Part shown: piece after piece, positions 30,272 to 37,821 of the stretch | How positions within the stretch are numbered: position 1 is the first letter of the stretch | How the letters are laid out: each line of letters opens with the position of its first letter | Virus record (IMG/VR): IMGVR_UViG_3300032265_001184 | Coordinates: 1 to 46,885 of that record | Strand: one strand, 5' to 3' | Source of the DNA: a virus | Length of the DNA: 46,885 nt | The notes under the pieces: generated by a model | Databases searched by the model: none | Told to the model about the DNA's origin: nothing | Seen by the model: the letters and a program-made list of their open reading frames with translations, nothing else | Translations under genes and position numbers: made by a program

Positions 30272-31725
30272 GTTAAGCCTATACTATAGATTTTTGATTC
30301 AAATTTTTCTTCGTTGTAGATCTTCATTCTTTCTACGAAGTGATCTAAACTGTAGTTCTTCTTTGCTTTCCACGTTAAATCATCTGCAAGATCAAATAGA
30401 ACACAACCATCTTTATTCTCACCTAATCTTAAACCACGACCAATTGATTGAAGATTCCTGATCCTTGATTTGGAAGGAGAAGCAAAGATGATGTTATGAA
30501 GATTACGAATATTGATACCCGTTGAGAACGTACCGTACGAAGCAATGATGATTGCATCTTTTTCCATCTCAACAAGTCGCCGAATGTCTTCGCGATCACT
30601 TGCACCTATTCCACCATGAACAAAATATACTTGTCTGCCAGATTCAACAGAACTAGAGATCAAGTCGTATAGTATTTTACCATGTTTTTCAATATATTGG
30701 AATAGCAAAAGCGTGTTTCCATTCAAAGAAAGTGCAAGTTTTTTAATGAAGTTGTTTCTTTTTTGTGATGAAACAATGAAGTCTATCTCATCTTGATACT
30801 TCATTTTGCTTACGGATTTTGATTCTTCATCGGAATACTTAAGAACTAAACACTTAATCTTAAATGATGATAAGTGCTTTTGATCCATCAGTTCTTTCGT
30901 GGTAGTAACCTTTTTAACTGGACCAAACAAGCCTTCAAGAACCAAACGATGAGTCTGCGTGCCATCAAGAGTTCCTGTAAAACCAAACCTGTATTTGCAT
31001 TGGTCTAGGTTGGATAGGATCTTAGTTAAGGACTTTGCTTTAAATAAATGTGCTTCATCACCAATCACCACATTAAACTTATTGAACCAGGCTTTAGGCA
31101 TCTTATAGACTGATTGCCAAGTTGTGATTACTATAGGTTGATTTGTTTCTTTTTCTTTTCCAGAATAGATCATATGGCAATATTTTTCAGAGTCAAAGCC
31201 GTATGATTGGAAATCAGAATACATCTGTTGGACAAGTGAAGTGGTAGGAACAATTAAGAGGACATTATTCCTAAAAAACCTGTACCATCTTATTAAGAGG
31301 TAGATGATAAGAGATTTGCCTGAGGCTGTAGGAGATAGCATCATTGCTCTATGGTTTCTTACGGCATGAGCAAATGCTTCTATTTGATAGTCTCTTGGTT
31401 CTATCTTGATACCATAAGACTGAATCTCTTGTTTAGCATCAACAAGACTAAACTCAAAAGCTGCGTTATCATATAAGTATTCTACTTTATACTCACGTTC
31501 TAGAGCAAACTTCTCTATGTATTCTGTAAGACCAGCATAGAGAAGACAAGTAGACGTATTGAAAAGGTGGATCTCACCATTCCACATACCAGAACGGTAT
31601 GCAGGTGTAAACTGATATCCTGGGACTTTAAAAGTGAAGAATGAATCAATCTCCTTGGCCATCCAAGGTTCACATCTCAATTTCACATAAAGTTCATTAA
31701 TCTTTTCAATACGAATTAGTTCCAT
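30268..31725 (-). CDS. uvsW: UvsW helicase
   Basis: UvsW is an SF2 helicase that unwinds branched DNA and RNA-DNA hybrids and shuts off origin-dependent replication. Walker A is SPTASGKS (residues 131-138), the Walker B motif is DEAH (223-226), FGFTGTLDG is motif III, and QSIGRGLRLG is motif VI. The length of 485 is near T4 (503). It overlaps the uvsY stop by one base (TAATG), as a coupled recombination unit. Confidence 0.96.
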   Translation of the reverse strand: MELIRIEKINELYVKLRCEPWMAKEIDSFFTFKVPGYQFTPAYRSGMWNGEIHLFNTSTCLLYAGLTEYIEKFALEREYKVEYLYDNAAFEFSLVDAKQEIQSYGIKIEPRDYQIEAFAHAVRNHRAMMLSPTASGKSLIIYLLIRWYRFFRNNVLLIVPTTSLVQQMYSDFQSYGFDSEKYCHMIYSGKEKETNQPIVITTWQSVYKMPKAWFNKFNVVIGDEAHLFKAKSLTKILSNLDQCKYRFGFTGTLDGTQTHRLVLEGLFGPVKKVTTTKELMDQKHLSSFKIKCLVLKYSDEESKSVSKMKYQDEIDFIVSSQKRNNFIKKLALSLNGNTLLLFQYIEKHGKILYDLISSSVESGRQVYFVHGGIGASDREDIRRLVEMEKDAIIIASYGTFSTGINIRNLHNIIFASPSKSRIRNLQSIGRGLRLGENKDGCVLFDLADDLTWKAKKNYSLDHFVERMKIYNEEKFESKIYSIGLT

Positions 31726-32159
31726 TATGCTCCCACTTTAAATTTCTCCCAGTCAATCGCTGATTTCAGTTGGTAACCACGATTGTTTACACTTTTGATG
31801 ATGTTTTCCAGAAAGTCAATTTTTTCTTTCTGATAGTCCATCTTTAGACTGAGTTCAATTAGATCTTTATCACTATCTAGATATATATGAGCATCAGATT
31901 TAAGGATCTTAAGACCATTAGGTTCCCAACCAAACTCTCTCAGAATTTCTTGAGAGATAGATCCATTATAGTACTCAAACTTATGTCGGTAAAGAACCTT
32001 ATAGTCTTTTTCAAGTTTCTTGAGAGTAAGTCTTTCAGCAGAAAAGAACTTAAAGTACTTCGAATGTAGCTGAGATACACGTAGACTTTCTTCACCTAAT
32101 TCAGTTCTATCTATCTGACAATCTTTAGTCCATAGATCTTGTATTTCTTCTAATTTCAT
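31725..32159 (-). CDS. uvsY: UvsY recombination mediator
   Basis: UvsY loads UvsX onto gp32-coated single-stranded DNA. The sequence MKLEEIQDLWTKDCQIDRTE followed by LHSKYFKFFSAERLTLKKLE and KSVNNRGYQLKSAIDWEKFK matches the family from end to end. It has 144 residues (T4 has 137). It is the first gene of the unit uvsY-uvsW-Sm-55-47-46, with a sigma70-like promoter directly upstream, placed right after a terminator. Confidence 0.95.
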   Translation of the reverse strand: MKLEEIQDLWTKDCQIDRTELGEESLRVSQLHSKYFKFFSAERLTLKKLEKDYKVLYRHKFEYYNGSISQEILREFGWEPNGLKILKSDAHIYLDSDKDLIELSLKMDYQKEKIDFLENIIKSVNNRGYQLKSAIDWEKFKVGA

Positions 32160-32169
32160 TACTATACCA

Positions 32170-32198
32170 ATTATAACTAATATACTTTATTATGAAAA
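32170..32198 (-). promoter_or_regulatory. Sigma70-type promoter for uvsY
   Basis: On the minus strand TTTTCA, a 17-base spacer and a perfect TATAAT lie just before uvsY. The -35 box overlaps the U-tract of the preceding terminator, so termination and re-initiation are adjacent. Confidence 0.5.
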
Positions 32199-32225
32199 AC
32201 CGATAGGTAGATTATACCTATCGGT
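32194..32225 (-). terminator. Rho-independent terminator after the tail-tube-like gene
   Basis: ACCGATAGGT, a 7-base loop and ACCTATCGGT form a perfect 10-bp stem, followed on the minus strand by TTTTT. It separates the late virion genes from the uvsY early/middle unit. Confidence 0.85.
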
Positions 32226-32243
32226 CCATATAATGTATATAGC

Positions 32244-32792
32244 CTAAAGCATATTTATGTTAAATTTTCTGCAGGCAAATGTAGCGGTGGCTTCAACATA
32301 TTGGATGTCGGTTAGACGTGAATCAAACTGAAGTGCAGATAACCCTATTGGGAAAAGGTCTATGAAGGTAACTTCAAGGTGTGGATTCATTGCGGAAGTG
32401 AGTATTGTTAAAGTGGCATCAGAATACAGTGCATTACCAGACCCAGGTAATGCATTACCTGAGTTACCACCAAAGGTCTTATTGGCCAAATCTTTATATT
32501 GGTCAAATGTATCAGGAAACCCTATTGCAGTTAACCAATTATAGATCTCTCTATAGTTAGCTAAATCTTCATCAACTCTAAACGTGAGAGATATATTATC
32601 AAACCGAAGATGGTCACCGCCTACAGGAAACACAATAAATGGGTTTGATACATCAGTTCTAGCTAAAGAGACGGTTGGAATGTTTATCGATTGAATAAAC
32701 CAATTCATATTTGGAGTCTTCTTGACGGAAAACTTATAACCAAATGGAGACAGGAAATTCTTGTTTGATGGTTGATTATCAGTCGCTGACAT
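32244..32792 (-). CDS. Tail-tube-fold virion protein (gp19-like; gene 3 position)
   Basis: The N-terminus NFLSPFGYKFSVKKTPNMNW, then FIQSINIPTVSL, followed by DNISLTFRVDEDLANYREIY, NWLTAIGFPDTFDQ and a terminal ATATFACRKFNINML, is the pattern of gp19/gp54-like tail-tube-fold proteins of T4-type phages. In cyanophages the same slot, between gene 23 and uvsY, is often annotated gene 3 (tail completion). I cannot decide between a tube paralogue, a baseplate-tube initiator and gp3. It has a TATAAATA late promoter and a following terminator, so it is a single-gene late unit. Confidence 0.65.
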   Translation of the reverse strand: MSATDNQPSNKNFLSPFGYKFSVKKTPNMNWFIQSINIPTVSLARTDVSNPFIVFPVGGDHLRFDNISLTFRVDEDLANYREIYNWLTAIGFPDTFDQYKDLANKTFGGNSGNALPGSGNALYSDATLTILTSAMNPHLEVTFIDLFPIGLSALQFDSRLTDIQYVEATATFACRKFNINML

Positions 32793-32811
32793 AATGATTC
32801 TCCTTTTTCAA

Positions 32812-32819
32812 TATTTATA
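32812..32819 (-). promoter_or_regulatory. Late promoter (TATAAATA)
   Basis: There is a perfect minus-strand TATAAATA about 20 bases upstream of the tail-tube-like gene, following directly on a terminator. Confidence 0.65.
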
Positions 32820-32823
32820 AAAC

Positions 32824-32843
32824 AAAGGAGAACATTGCGTTCT
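32824..32843 (-). terminator. Second terminator after gp23
   Basis: GGAGAAC-ATTGC-GTTCTCC forms a 7-bp stem with TTTG TTTT following on the minus strand. It stands in tandem with a stronger terminator at 32874 and directly before a late promoter. Confidence 0.65.
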
Positions 32844-32873
32844 CCCTAATAACATAGAAGATTTATTCTTATT

Positions 32874-32904
32874 ATAAAAAGAAGGGGACTTGCGTCCCCT
32901 TCTT
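32874..32904 (-). terminator. Strong terminator after gp23
   Basis: AAGAAGGGGAC-TTGC-GTCCCCTTCTT is a perfect 11-bp stem with TTTTT after it on the minus strand, about 20 bases after the gp23 stop. Confidence 0.9.
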
Positions 32905-32923
32905 ACGTTACAAGTACCTAATC

Positions 32924-34258
32924 TTACATTAGGTTGGTAACTAGCACTCTGCGATAGTATAGGTTTGTATCTTCTGATACTGCACCTAGGCCATAAGTTG
33001 TTCCCTGTGCATATGGGTTGGCTACGATACCATAGCGGGTCTTGAAGCCAATCTTTGGCTGGAATGAACCCTGGTCTACTGCACGAACCATCTGGAGAGG
33101 AACGTATGGGCAATAGAAGATACCGGCATCGAATGCACTTGAACCCTTATAACCAACTGTTAGATAGTTACCAGTGGTATATGGATCAACATATACACGA
33201 ATGCGACCATTTAGAACACCAGCAAAGGTGTTGCCTGTGTCATCGACATTAAGCTGGTTGCTGTTTAGAGCAGGAGCATAGTCGAGAACGCCGGCCATCT
33301 GAAGAGCAGAAGCTACGTCAGAAGAGCAGACGATTAGGTTGCCCTTGCCCCGACGTGTATCTTTTGCAATTTGATTACATTCACGTTCAACCTGGAACAT
33401 GAGGCCCTTGAACTTTTCAACTGACCAACGACCGTTGGAGTCAGTATCAAGGTCGAAGATACCAGCTGTAGTTGTACCAGTGTTGGCACCACGAGCAGCA
33501 GATAGGTTGATGGTACGAACTACTTCGCGATTGATTTCAGCAAGAATTTCAGCTGAAAGAATGTTGCTTAGTTCGGTTTCAGCATCAAGACCATGAATTG
33601 CTTTTAGGTCCTGAGCTAGTTCCATCGTGTACTCAGCCTTTAGAGCACGTGTCTTAGCAGTAACTGTAACCTTCTCAATGGAGAAAGCCATTTCTGGGAA
33701 AGATGTGCCACCGGAAATACCTAGGGCTTCAGCATTGGCTGTTGCCATGCCGGTGCCATAGTTATAGGCGTTGCCATAAGCAAGGTTAGCAGTAACTGAT
33801 GTGTTACCAGGAACTGTACCAACATGCTGCTGACCGATTGTGTTAGAACCAGCTGTAAGTGTGGCAAAACCCGTATTGGCTTCGTTGTAGAATGCTTCTA
33901 CGCCGGAGTTTGAGGAGTTGCTGTACTTAGCACGCATTGCAAAGATTAGGCCTGTTGGACCAGTCATTGGCTGAACGCCGCAGATGTCATAGGCAATTAG
34001 GTTTGGCATGGAACGACGAACTAGTGAAATAAGCACTGGATCGAAGTTGTCGATGTCATTACCTGTCTGGTTGGCATGTGTTGCTTCGCCTAGAAGACGC
34101 TGACCACCAAGCTGACGACCGGTTTCACGGAGAGCCTGTTCGGTATTTTCTAGGATTACTGCGGTTACAGCGCGACGATGAGCATCTGTGATCCTTGGTA
34201 GATCTGGGTGCTCTAGTACTGGCTGCCACTTTCTTTGAGCTTCTTCAGTTAGAATCAT
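32924..34258 (-). CDS. 23: gp23 major capsid protein
   Basis: This is the HK97-fold major head protein. The N-terminal domain (MILTEEAQRKWQPVLEHPDL...) is a pro-segment. The likely gp21 cleavage is after Glu58 in RLLGEATHANQT, matching the (L/I)xE rule. The mature part contains VRRSMPNLIAYDICGVQPMT, then GPTGLIFAMRAKYS, as in T4 gp23, and ends with YGIVANPYAQGTTYG. The 444 residues are shorter than T4 (521). A perfect late promoter precedes it and two terminators follow, giving high single-gene expression. Confidence 0.97.
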   Translation of the reverse strand: MILTEEAQRKWQPVLEHPDLPRITDAHRRAVTAVILENTEQALRETGRQLGGQRLLGEATHANQTGNDIDNFDPVLISLVRRSMPNLIAYDICGVQPMTGPTGLIFAMRAKYSNSSNSGVEAFYNEANTGFATLTAGSNTIGQQHVGTVPGNTSVTANLAYGNAYNYGTGMATANAEALGISGGTSFPEMAFSIEKVTVTAKTRALKAEYTMELAQDLKAIHGLDAETELSNILSAEILAEINREVVRTINLSAARGANTGTTTAGIFDLDTDSNGRWSVEKFKGLMFQVERECNQIAKDTRRGKGNLIVCSSDVASALQMAGVLDYAPALNSNQLNVDDTGNTFAGVLNGRIRVYVDPYTTGNYLTVGYKGSSAFDAGIFYCPYVPLQMVRAVDQGSFQPKIGFKTRYGIVANPYAQGTTYGLGAVSEDTNLYYRRVLVTNLM

Positions 34259-34301
34259 TGGTTTTTCTCCTTTGTTAGCAACTAATTATTTGCTATTTCT
34301 C

Positions 34302-34309
34302 TATTTATA
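34302..34309 (-). promoter_or_regulatory. Late promoter (TATAAATA) for gp23
   Basis: There is a perfect minus-strand TATAAATA about 45 bases upstream of the major capsid gene. Confidence 0.75.
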
Positions 34310-34322
34310 CAACAAATGTTTT

Positions 34323-35324
34323 TTACTTAACAGTAGTTCTTGCAATGGCGTTCATATACTGAGCCATCGGGCCTGTTGTTACCTTTGGCTCTTCGCCATC
34401 GAATGACTCTTCGAGAAGACGTGAAGTCTTTCTAACGGTATTTGATGGGAAATATGTCTCTTTAATAACGTTCAACTTATTCTTAAAAGTATCTACGTCA
34501 TTAAATTCTACACCTTCAGAAAGTGTCTTTAGCTTTTCAATTTGAGTGGCAGCTAACCCTTCTGCAACCTCAGAAAAAATCTCATCGCTAACTTTTTCAT
34601 TGAAAAGATTAACTAGTTCGATATTTTCATTGAGCTTTTCATTAAGAGCTTCTTCAAGTTCCTGAACACGGCTTGATAGCTCTTCTACTACATCAACCTT
34701 CTCTTCTGGAATGTCAATGTAATGTTCAACAAATAGGTTCTTTAGACCGTTAATGAAATCTTCAGTTACTTCAGAACGGAGTGAAGACTGAATAGCAATT
34801 TCATTTTCCTTAACCCACTCTTCTGCAACGTAGTTGAGATACTTATCAAGCTGTTCAACTAGTTCTGCAATCTGTAGAGTTGTTTGTTCTTCGAGGGCTT
34901 GAACTTCTTCAACAAGCTTAGCTTCATATAGAGCATCGAGCTCTTGAATAGCTTCAGTAAGTGTTGAGTGAAGAGCAGCTTCAAAAAGTGTTGAAGCTTT
35001 ATCTTTGAACTCTTCAGAAAGTTCTTCACCATCAAACATAAGTTCCATATGTTCTTTAGCGGCAATTGTTGCGGCATTCTTAGCAGCATCGCCAACTGAA
35101 GCGGTGTTTACGTTGTTTTCTGGATCTGTATCTTCTACACCAGTAACACCATCGCTTAGAGCTTTGGAAGCTGCATTGCCCTGCTTCTTGCTGTTGCCAG
35201 GGGCTTGAGCTTGAACGCCGGTAGGATCAGCGGCCATCGAAGCGCCAGTAGCGCCACCGCCAACTGGTGCTGTTTCATTTAGTTCTTCAAGAAGAACATT
35301 TTTAATTACGTCTTTTAGACTCAT
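34323..35324 (-). CDS. 22: gp22 prohead scaffold protein
   Basis: gp22 forms the prohead core that gp21 later degrades. It is acidic and almost entirely helical with long coiled coils (VQALEEQTTLQIAELVEQLD, VVEELSSRVQELEEALNEKL). It ends in a conserved region VRKTSRLLEESFDGEEPKVT, then MNAIARTTVK. An N-terminal low-complexity Gly/Ala region is unusual. The length of 333 compares with 269 in T4. It lies between genes 21 and 23 as in T4. Several LxE sites could be gp21 targets. Confidence 0.92.
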   Translation of the reverse strand: MSLKDVIKNVLLEELNETAPVGGGATGASMAADPTGVQAQAPGNSKKQGNAASKALSDGVTGVEDTDPENNVNTASVGDAAKNAATIAAKEHMELMFDGEELSEEFKDKASTLFEAALHSTLTEAIQELDALYEAKLVEEVQALEEQTTLQIAELVEQLDKYLNYVAEEWVKENEIAIQSSLRSEVTEDFINGLKNLFVEHYIDIPEEKVDVVEELSSRVQELEEALNEKLNENIELVNLFNEKVSDEIFSEVAEGLAATQIEKLKTLSEGVEFNDVDTFKNKLNVIKETYFPSNTVRKTSRLLEESFDGEEPKVTTGPMAQYMNAIARTTVK

Positions 35325-35368
35325 TGTAATTAACTCCTTTAACTAGGTTTTAGTATATTTATTAAACC

Positions 35369-36028
35369 TTATATTTTAACTAATTCATCAATAAAATTTT
35401 TGAATACTTTAAGCTTTGCTTCTTCAAGTTTTTTACGTGAAGTTTTCTTAATAGTGGTTTTCATTTCTTCAAGCTTTTGTGCTTTAAGAAGACCATTATC
35501 CCACACCCATTCAACACCTTCCATGATTCCACGAACAAAAGCATCAGGTGCAGAAGGATCAGCTACAATATCAGCAGCAGTAGCTAAATGGAAATCATCT
35601 TGAACTTCCATAAAACCTTGCTTATTTTCGCGGATTGAACCCATACCACGCGTAGAAACACCAAGAGAAGCACCTTCATCCATAAGGTTCTTTACTATGT
35701 TACCCATAGGAGTATCCATAATCTTTGCCCGACCAATGAAGTTGGATCCGTCTTGACGAAGTTCTTTGATCATGTGTGATACACGATCTAGATTAATAGA
35801 AGGACCACTTGGATGTCCAAGTTCGCCATAAGCTCTGTTCTGTTGAACTGCTTCTTTCATATAACGAGCACATTCTTTTTCTAGAATAGAAACAGGATAA
35901 ACTCTTCCGTTTCTATTCTGAAGATCGGCTTGCATGAATACGCCTTCAATGAAGTAATCTTTCTTACCAGATTCTTTAGCTTCTGTAACGTAACGTACGT
36001 TTTCTACTTGTTCGCATATAAGTTTCAT
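35369..36028 (-). CDS. 21: gp21 prohead protease
   Basis: The serine protease of the prohead cleaves core and capsid proteins at (I/L)xE sites. Catalytic motifs are GELGHPSGPSINLDRVSH, holding the His, and SLGVSTRGMGSI, holding the Ser, typical of this HK97-protease-like family. Length (219) matches T4 (212). Its presence matters for the capsid-targeting leaders noted in the window. It is downstream of the 123-residue gene and upstream of gp22. Confidence 0.94.
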   Translation of the reverse strand: MKLICEQVENVRYVTEAKESGKKDYFIEGVFMQADLQNRNGRVYPVSILEKECARYMKEAVQQNRAYGELGHPSGPSINLDRVSHMIKELRQDGSNFIGRAKIMDTPMGNIVKNLMDEGASLGVSTRGMGSIRENKQGFMEVQDDFHLATAADIVADPSAPDAFVRGIMEGVEWVWDNGLLKAQKLEEMKTTIKKTSRKKLEEAKLKVFKNFIDELVKI

Positions 36029-36037
36029 GTTTGTTCC

Positions 36038-36409
36038 TTAAGCAGTATAACCTGTGCTAGTTGGTGTCTTTTGTACTTCTATCATTAAGAAACCAATGGC
36101 TGAAGTCACAAGGTTAGCAACAACGTTGGCCGTTGCATCAATCATAAGTGAAGAACCACAACCGGCAAAATCCAAATAACCTGATTCAGAAAGAACAAGT
36201 ACTGTGTTTGCACCACGCTTTACAGTCCAGTATCCAGCAGGAGCACCCCACCAGATCTGAGTAATGTTACCACCAGTAAGCGTTTCATATACTGTGCTGT
36301 TACCAGAAGCAATATTACTGACTGATGAGTTACCAGCAATCACTACAGTTGAATTAGCCGTAACATGAATTACGGCTGATAGACCATTTCTATTGATAAC
36401 TGTTGCCAT
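36038..36409 (-). CDS. Conserved virion-cluster protein, 123 aa
   Basis: The protein is beta-rich (GLSAVIHVTANSTVVIAGNS, then ITQIWWGAPAGYWTVKRGAN). Related proteins occur at this position in T4-like cyanophages and alphaproteobacterial phages, and I recall no assigned function. It may be a small capsid or decoration-type protein. It sits between the 371-residue gene and the protease gene, within the head assembly operon. Confidence 0.55.
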   Translation of the reverse strand: MATVINRNGLSAVIHVTANSTVVIAGNSSVSNIASGNSTVYETLTGGNITQIWWGAPAGYWTVKRGANTVLVLSESGYLDFAGCGSSLMIDATANVVANLVTSAIGFLMIEVQKTPTSTGYTA

Positions 36410-36411
36410 GA

Positions 36412-37527
36412 TTACTTACCTCGTTTAGCGGCATAATAAGCAGCTAAAGCCATTTGTCTACGCTTTTCTTTAGACTTACCAGCAAACTTTGGATCCTTTG
36501 AATTAACAAAGTCATCGATATATGCACCAGCACCCATTGAAGGAGTTAGAATCTCATCAAGCTGAACGTCTTCTTTCATGCAGCATGAGCATGAACCACC
36601 CTTTTTATAAGTCTTGCTACATTCTTTACATGTTGCTTCTAAGAGACCTCTAAGGAATGGATTGAGAACTAGTTCATTTTCAGATTCGTATGAATTATTC
36701 TGCATTGTACGCTTTGCAACGTCTTCAATCTTTCCCTGTTTTGCTTTTCCTTCTAATGAAGAAGTTGTTCCGGTGTCAGTTCCATCTTTAGGAAAATGTT
36801 TTGTTTGTGGTAGACCATACCTTTTTAAAAGTCTATCCATTTTTTCTTGAGGAGACATTTTTCGACTTTTTCTTGCTTCATCAAGTTCAGTTTCTTCTTT
36901 TTGAACTTTATTAGCCGCATTCTTAATTTTCTTATATCGATCAACATATGCTTTGCCAGCTCTAAGTGGATCGCCATGCTTAGCAATTAAGTCCATAGCT
37001 CTTTCTTTAGAGGGAGCAGGAACTCCGGCTTTTTGCAAAGGAAGAAGGAATTTGAAATGATCAGAGTGTGTGTCTTCACTAACAAATTCTTCATTCTTTG
37101 GATCAGTATATCGTTTTCCTGATGCATAATCCATTGTTTTATCAGCAAATGTTTTCTTCTTCTTATATTTCTTTTCAATATCTGAAGCTAAATTCTTACG
37201 ACCATATTGATTTCCTAATTTATTCATTGTGTCGCGAATACGTTCACTGCGACTCCGCGAATCACGGGTTGAATCAGATGATTTAGAATTATTTTCTGGA
37301 TCATCAAATCTAATTTCTTGATAGTCTTCATACACCTGTTCATCTTCACCTGGGTTATAGCCGTGCTTAGGTGTACGATCTACAGACTTAACATTGGTTG
37401 CATTAAAGACATCATCTTTATTGCCATTAGCATCTTCTGTTTTCTTAATAACGTGCTTCTTGACGAAACGATCTTCGTCAGCTGACTTAGGCTTATAGAG
37501 TTCTATGATGTCTTTAATAGTCTTCAT
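36412..37527 (-). CDS. Putative prohead core/internal head protein with CTS-like leader
   Basis: The start MKTIKDIIELYKPKSADEDR has a capsid-targeting-like leader (possible cut after DIIE) followed by the KPKSADE(D/Q)+F segment I recognise from the same position in other T4-like phages. The body is charged and low in order, with KKYKKKKTFADKTMDYASGK. A late four-cysteine cluster, TCKECSKTYKKGGSCSCCMK, could bind zinc. A possible equivalent is T4 gp68, a prohead core protein, by position only. It overlaps the gp67-like gene by 14 bases. Confidence 0.6.
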   Translation of the reverse strand: MKTIKDIIELYKPKSADEDRFVKKHVIKKTEDANGNKDDVFNATNVKSVDRTPKHGYNPGEDEQVYEDYQEIRFDDPENNSKSSDSTRDSRSRSERIRDTMNKLGNQYGRKNLASDIEKKYKKKKTFADKTMDYASGKRYTDPKNEEFVSEDTHSDHFKFLLPLQKAGVPAPSKERAMDLIAKHGDPLRAGKAYVDRYKKIKNAANKVQKEETELDEARKSRKMSPQEKMDRLLKRYGLPQTKHFPKDGTDTGTTSSLEGKAKQGKIEDVAKRTMQNNSYESENELVLNPFLRGLLEATCKECSKTYKKGGSCSCCMKEDVQLDEILTPSMGAGAYIDDFVNSKDPKFAGKSKEKRRQMALAAYYAAKRGK

Positions 37528-37801
37528 CTTCTTCTCCGGTTTCTATATCGTCGTCAGATAATTCGATCTTATCATCAATTTCCAAATCATCTACTTCAAT
37601 ATCATCAAGAGTTTGCTCGAGGTCTTCATCGTCAAAATCGTCTTCATCTGGATCATTACCAAACATCGAAGCTGCGACTTCTTGTTTTTGTGCGTCTATT
37701 ATTTCTAATGCTTTTTGACCAAGTAGTTCTTTAAACGTAGAACCAAAATCTATTGGCTGGTTATCAGCAGCATATTTAACTAAATCGATTACTTCTGCCA
37801 T
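37514..37801 (-). CDS. 67: gp67-like acidic prohead core protein
   Basis: The 95-residue protein has a short helical N-terminus (MAEVIDLVKYAADNQPIDFG, then LLGQKALEIIDAQKQEVAAS) and an extremely acidic tail (DDFDDEDLEQTLDDIEVDD and on). It matches the character and position of T4 gp67 (between 20 and 68/21), a prohead core component processed to internal peptides. A TATAAATA box lies directly upstream. Confidence 0.75.
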   Translation of the reverse strand: MAEVIDLVKYAADNQPIDFGSTFKELLGQKALEIIDAQKQEVAASMFGNDPDEDDFDDEDLEQTLDDIEVDDLEIDDKIELSDDDIETGEEDEDY

Positions 37802-37811
37802 GTGTATCTCC

Positions 37812-37819
37812 TATTTATA
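37812..37819 (-). promoter_or_regulatory. Late promoter (TATAAATA) before the gp67-like gene
   Basis: There is a perfect minus-strand TATAAATA in the 20-base gap between genes 20 and 67; the start codon is about 11 bases downstream of the box, so the leader would be extremely short. Confidence 0.45.
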
Positions 37820-37821
37820 AA

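Noticed and set aside
32808-33113. 101-residue frame over the gp23 end and the intergenic terminators
   Set aside because: It is an out-of-frame shadow of gp23 crossing two terminator hairpins, with low-complexity biased composition.
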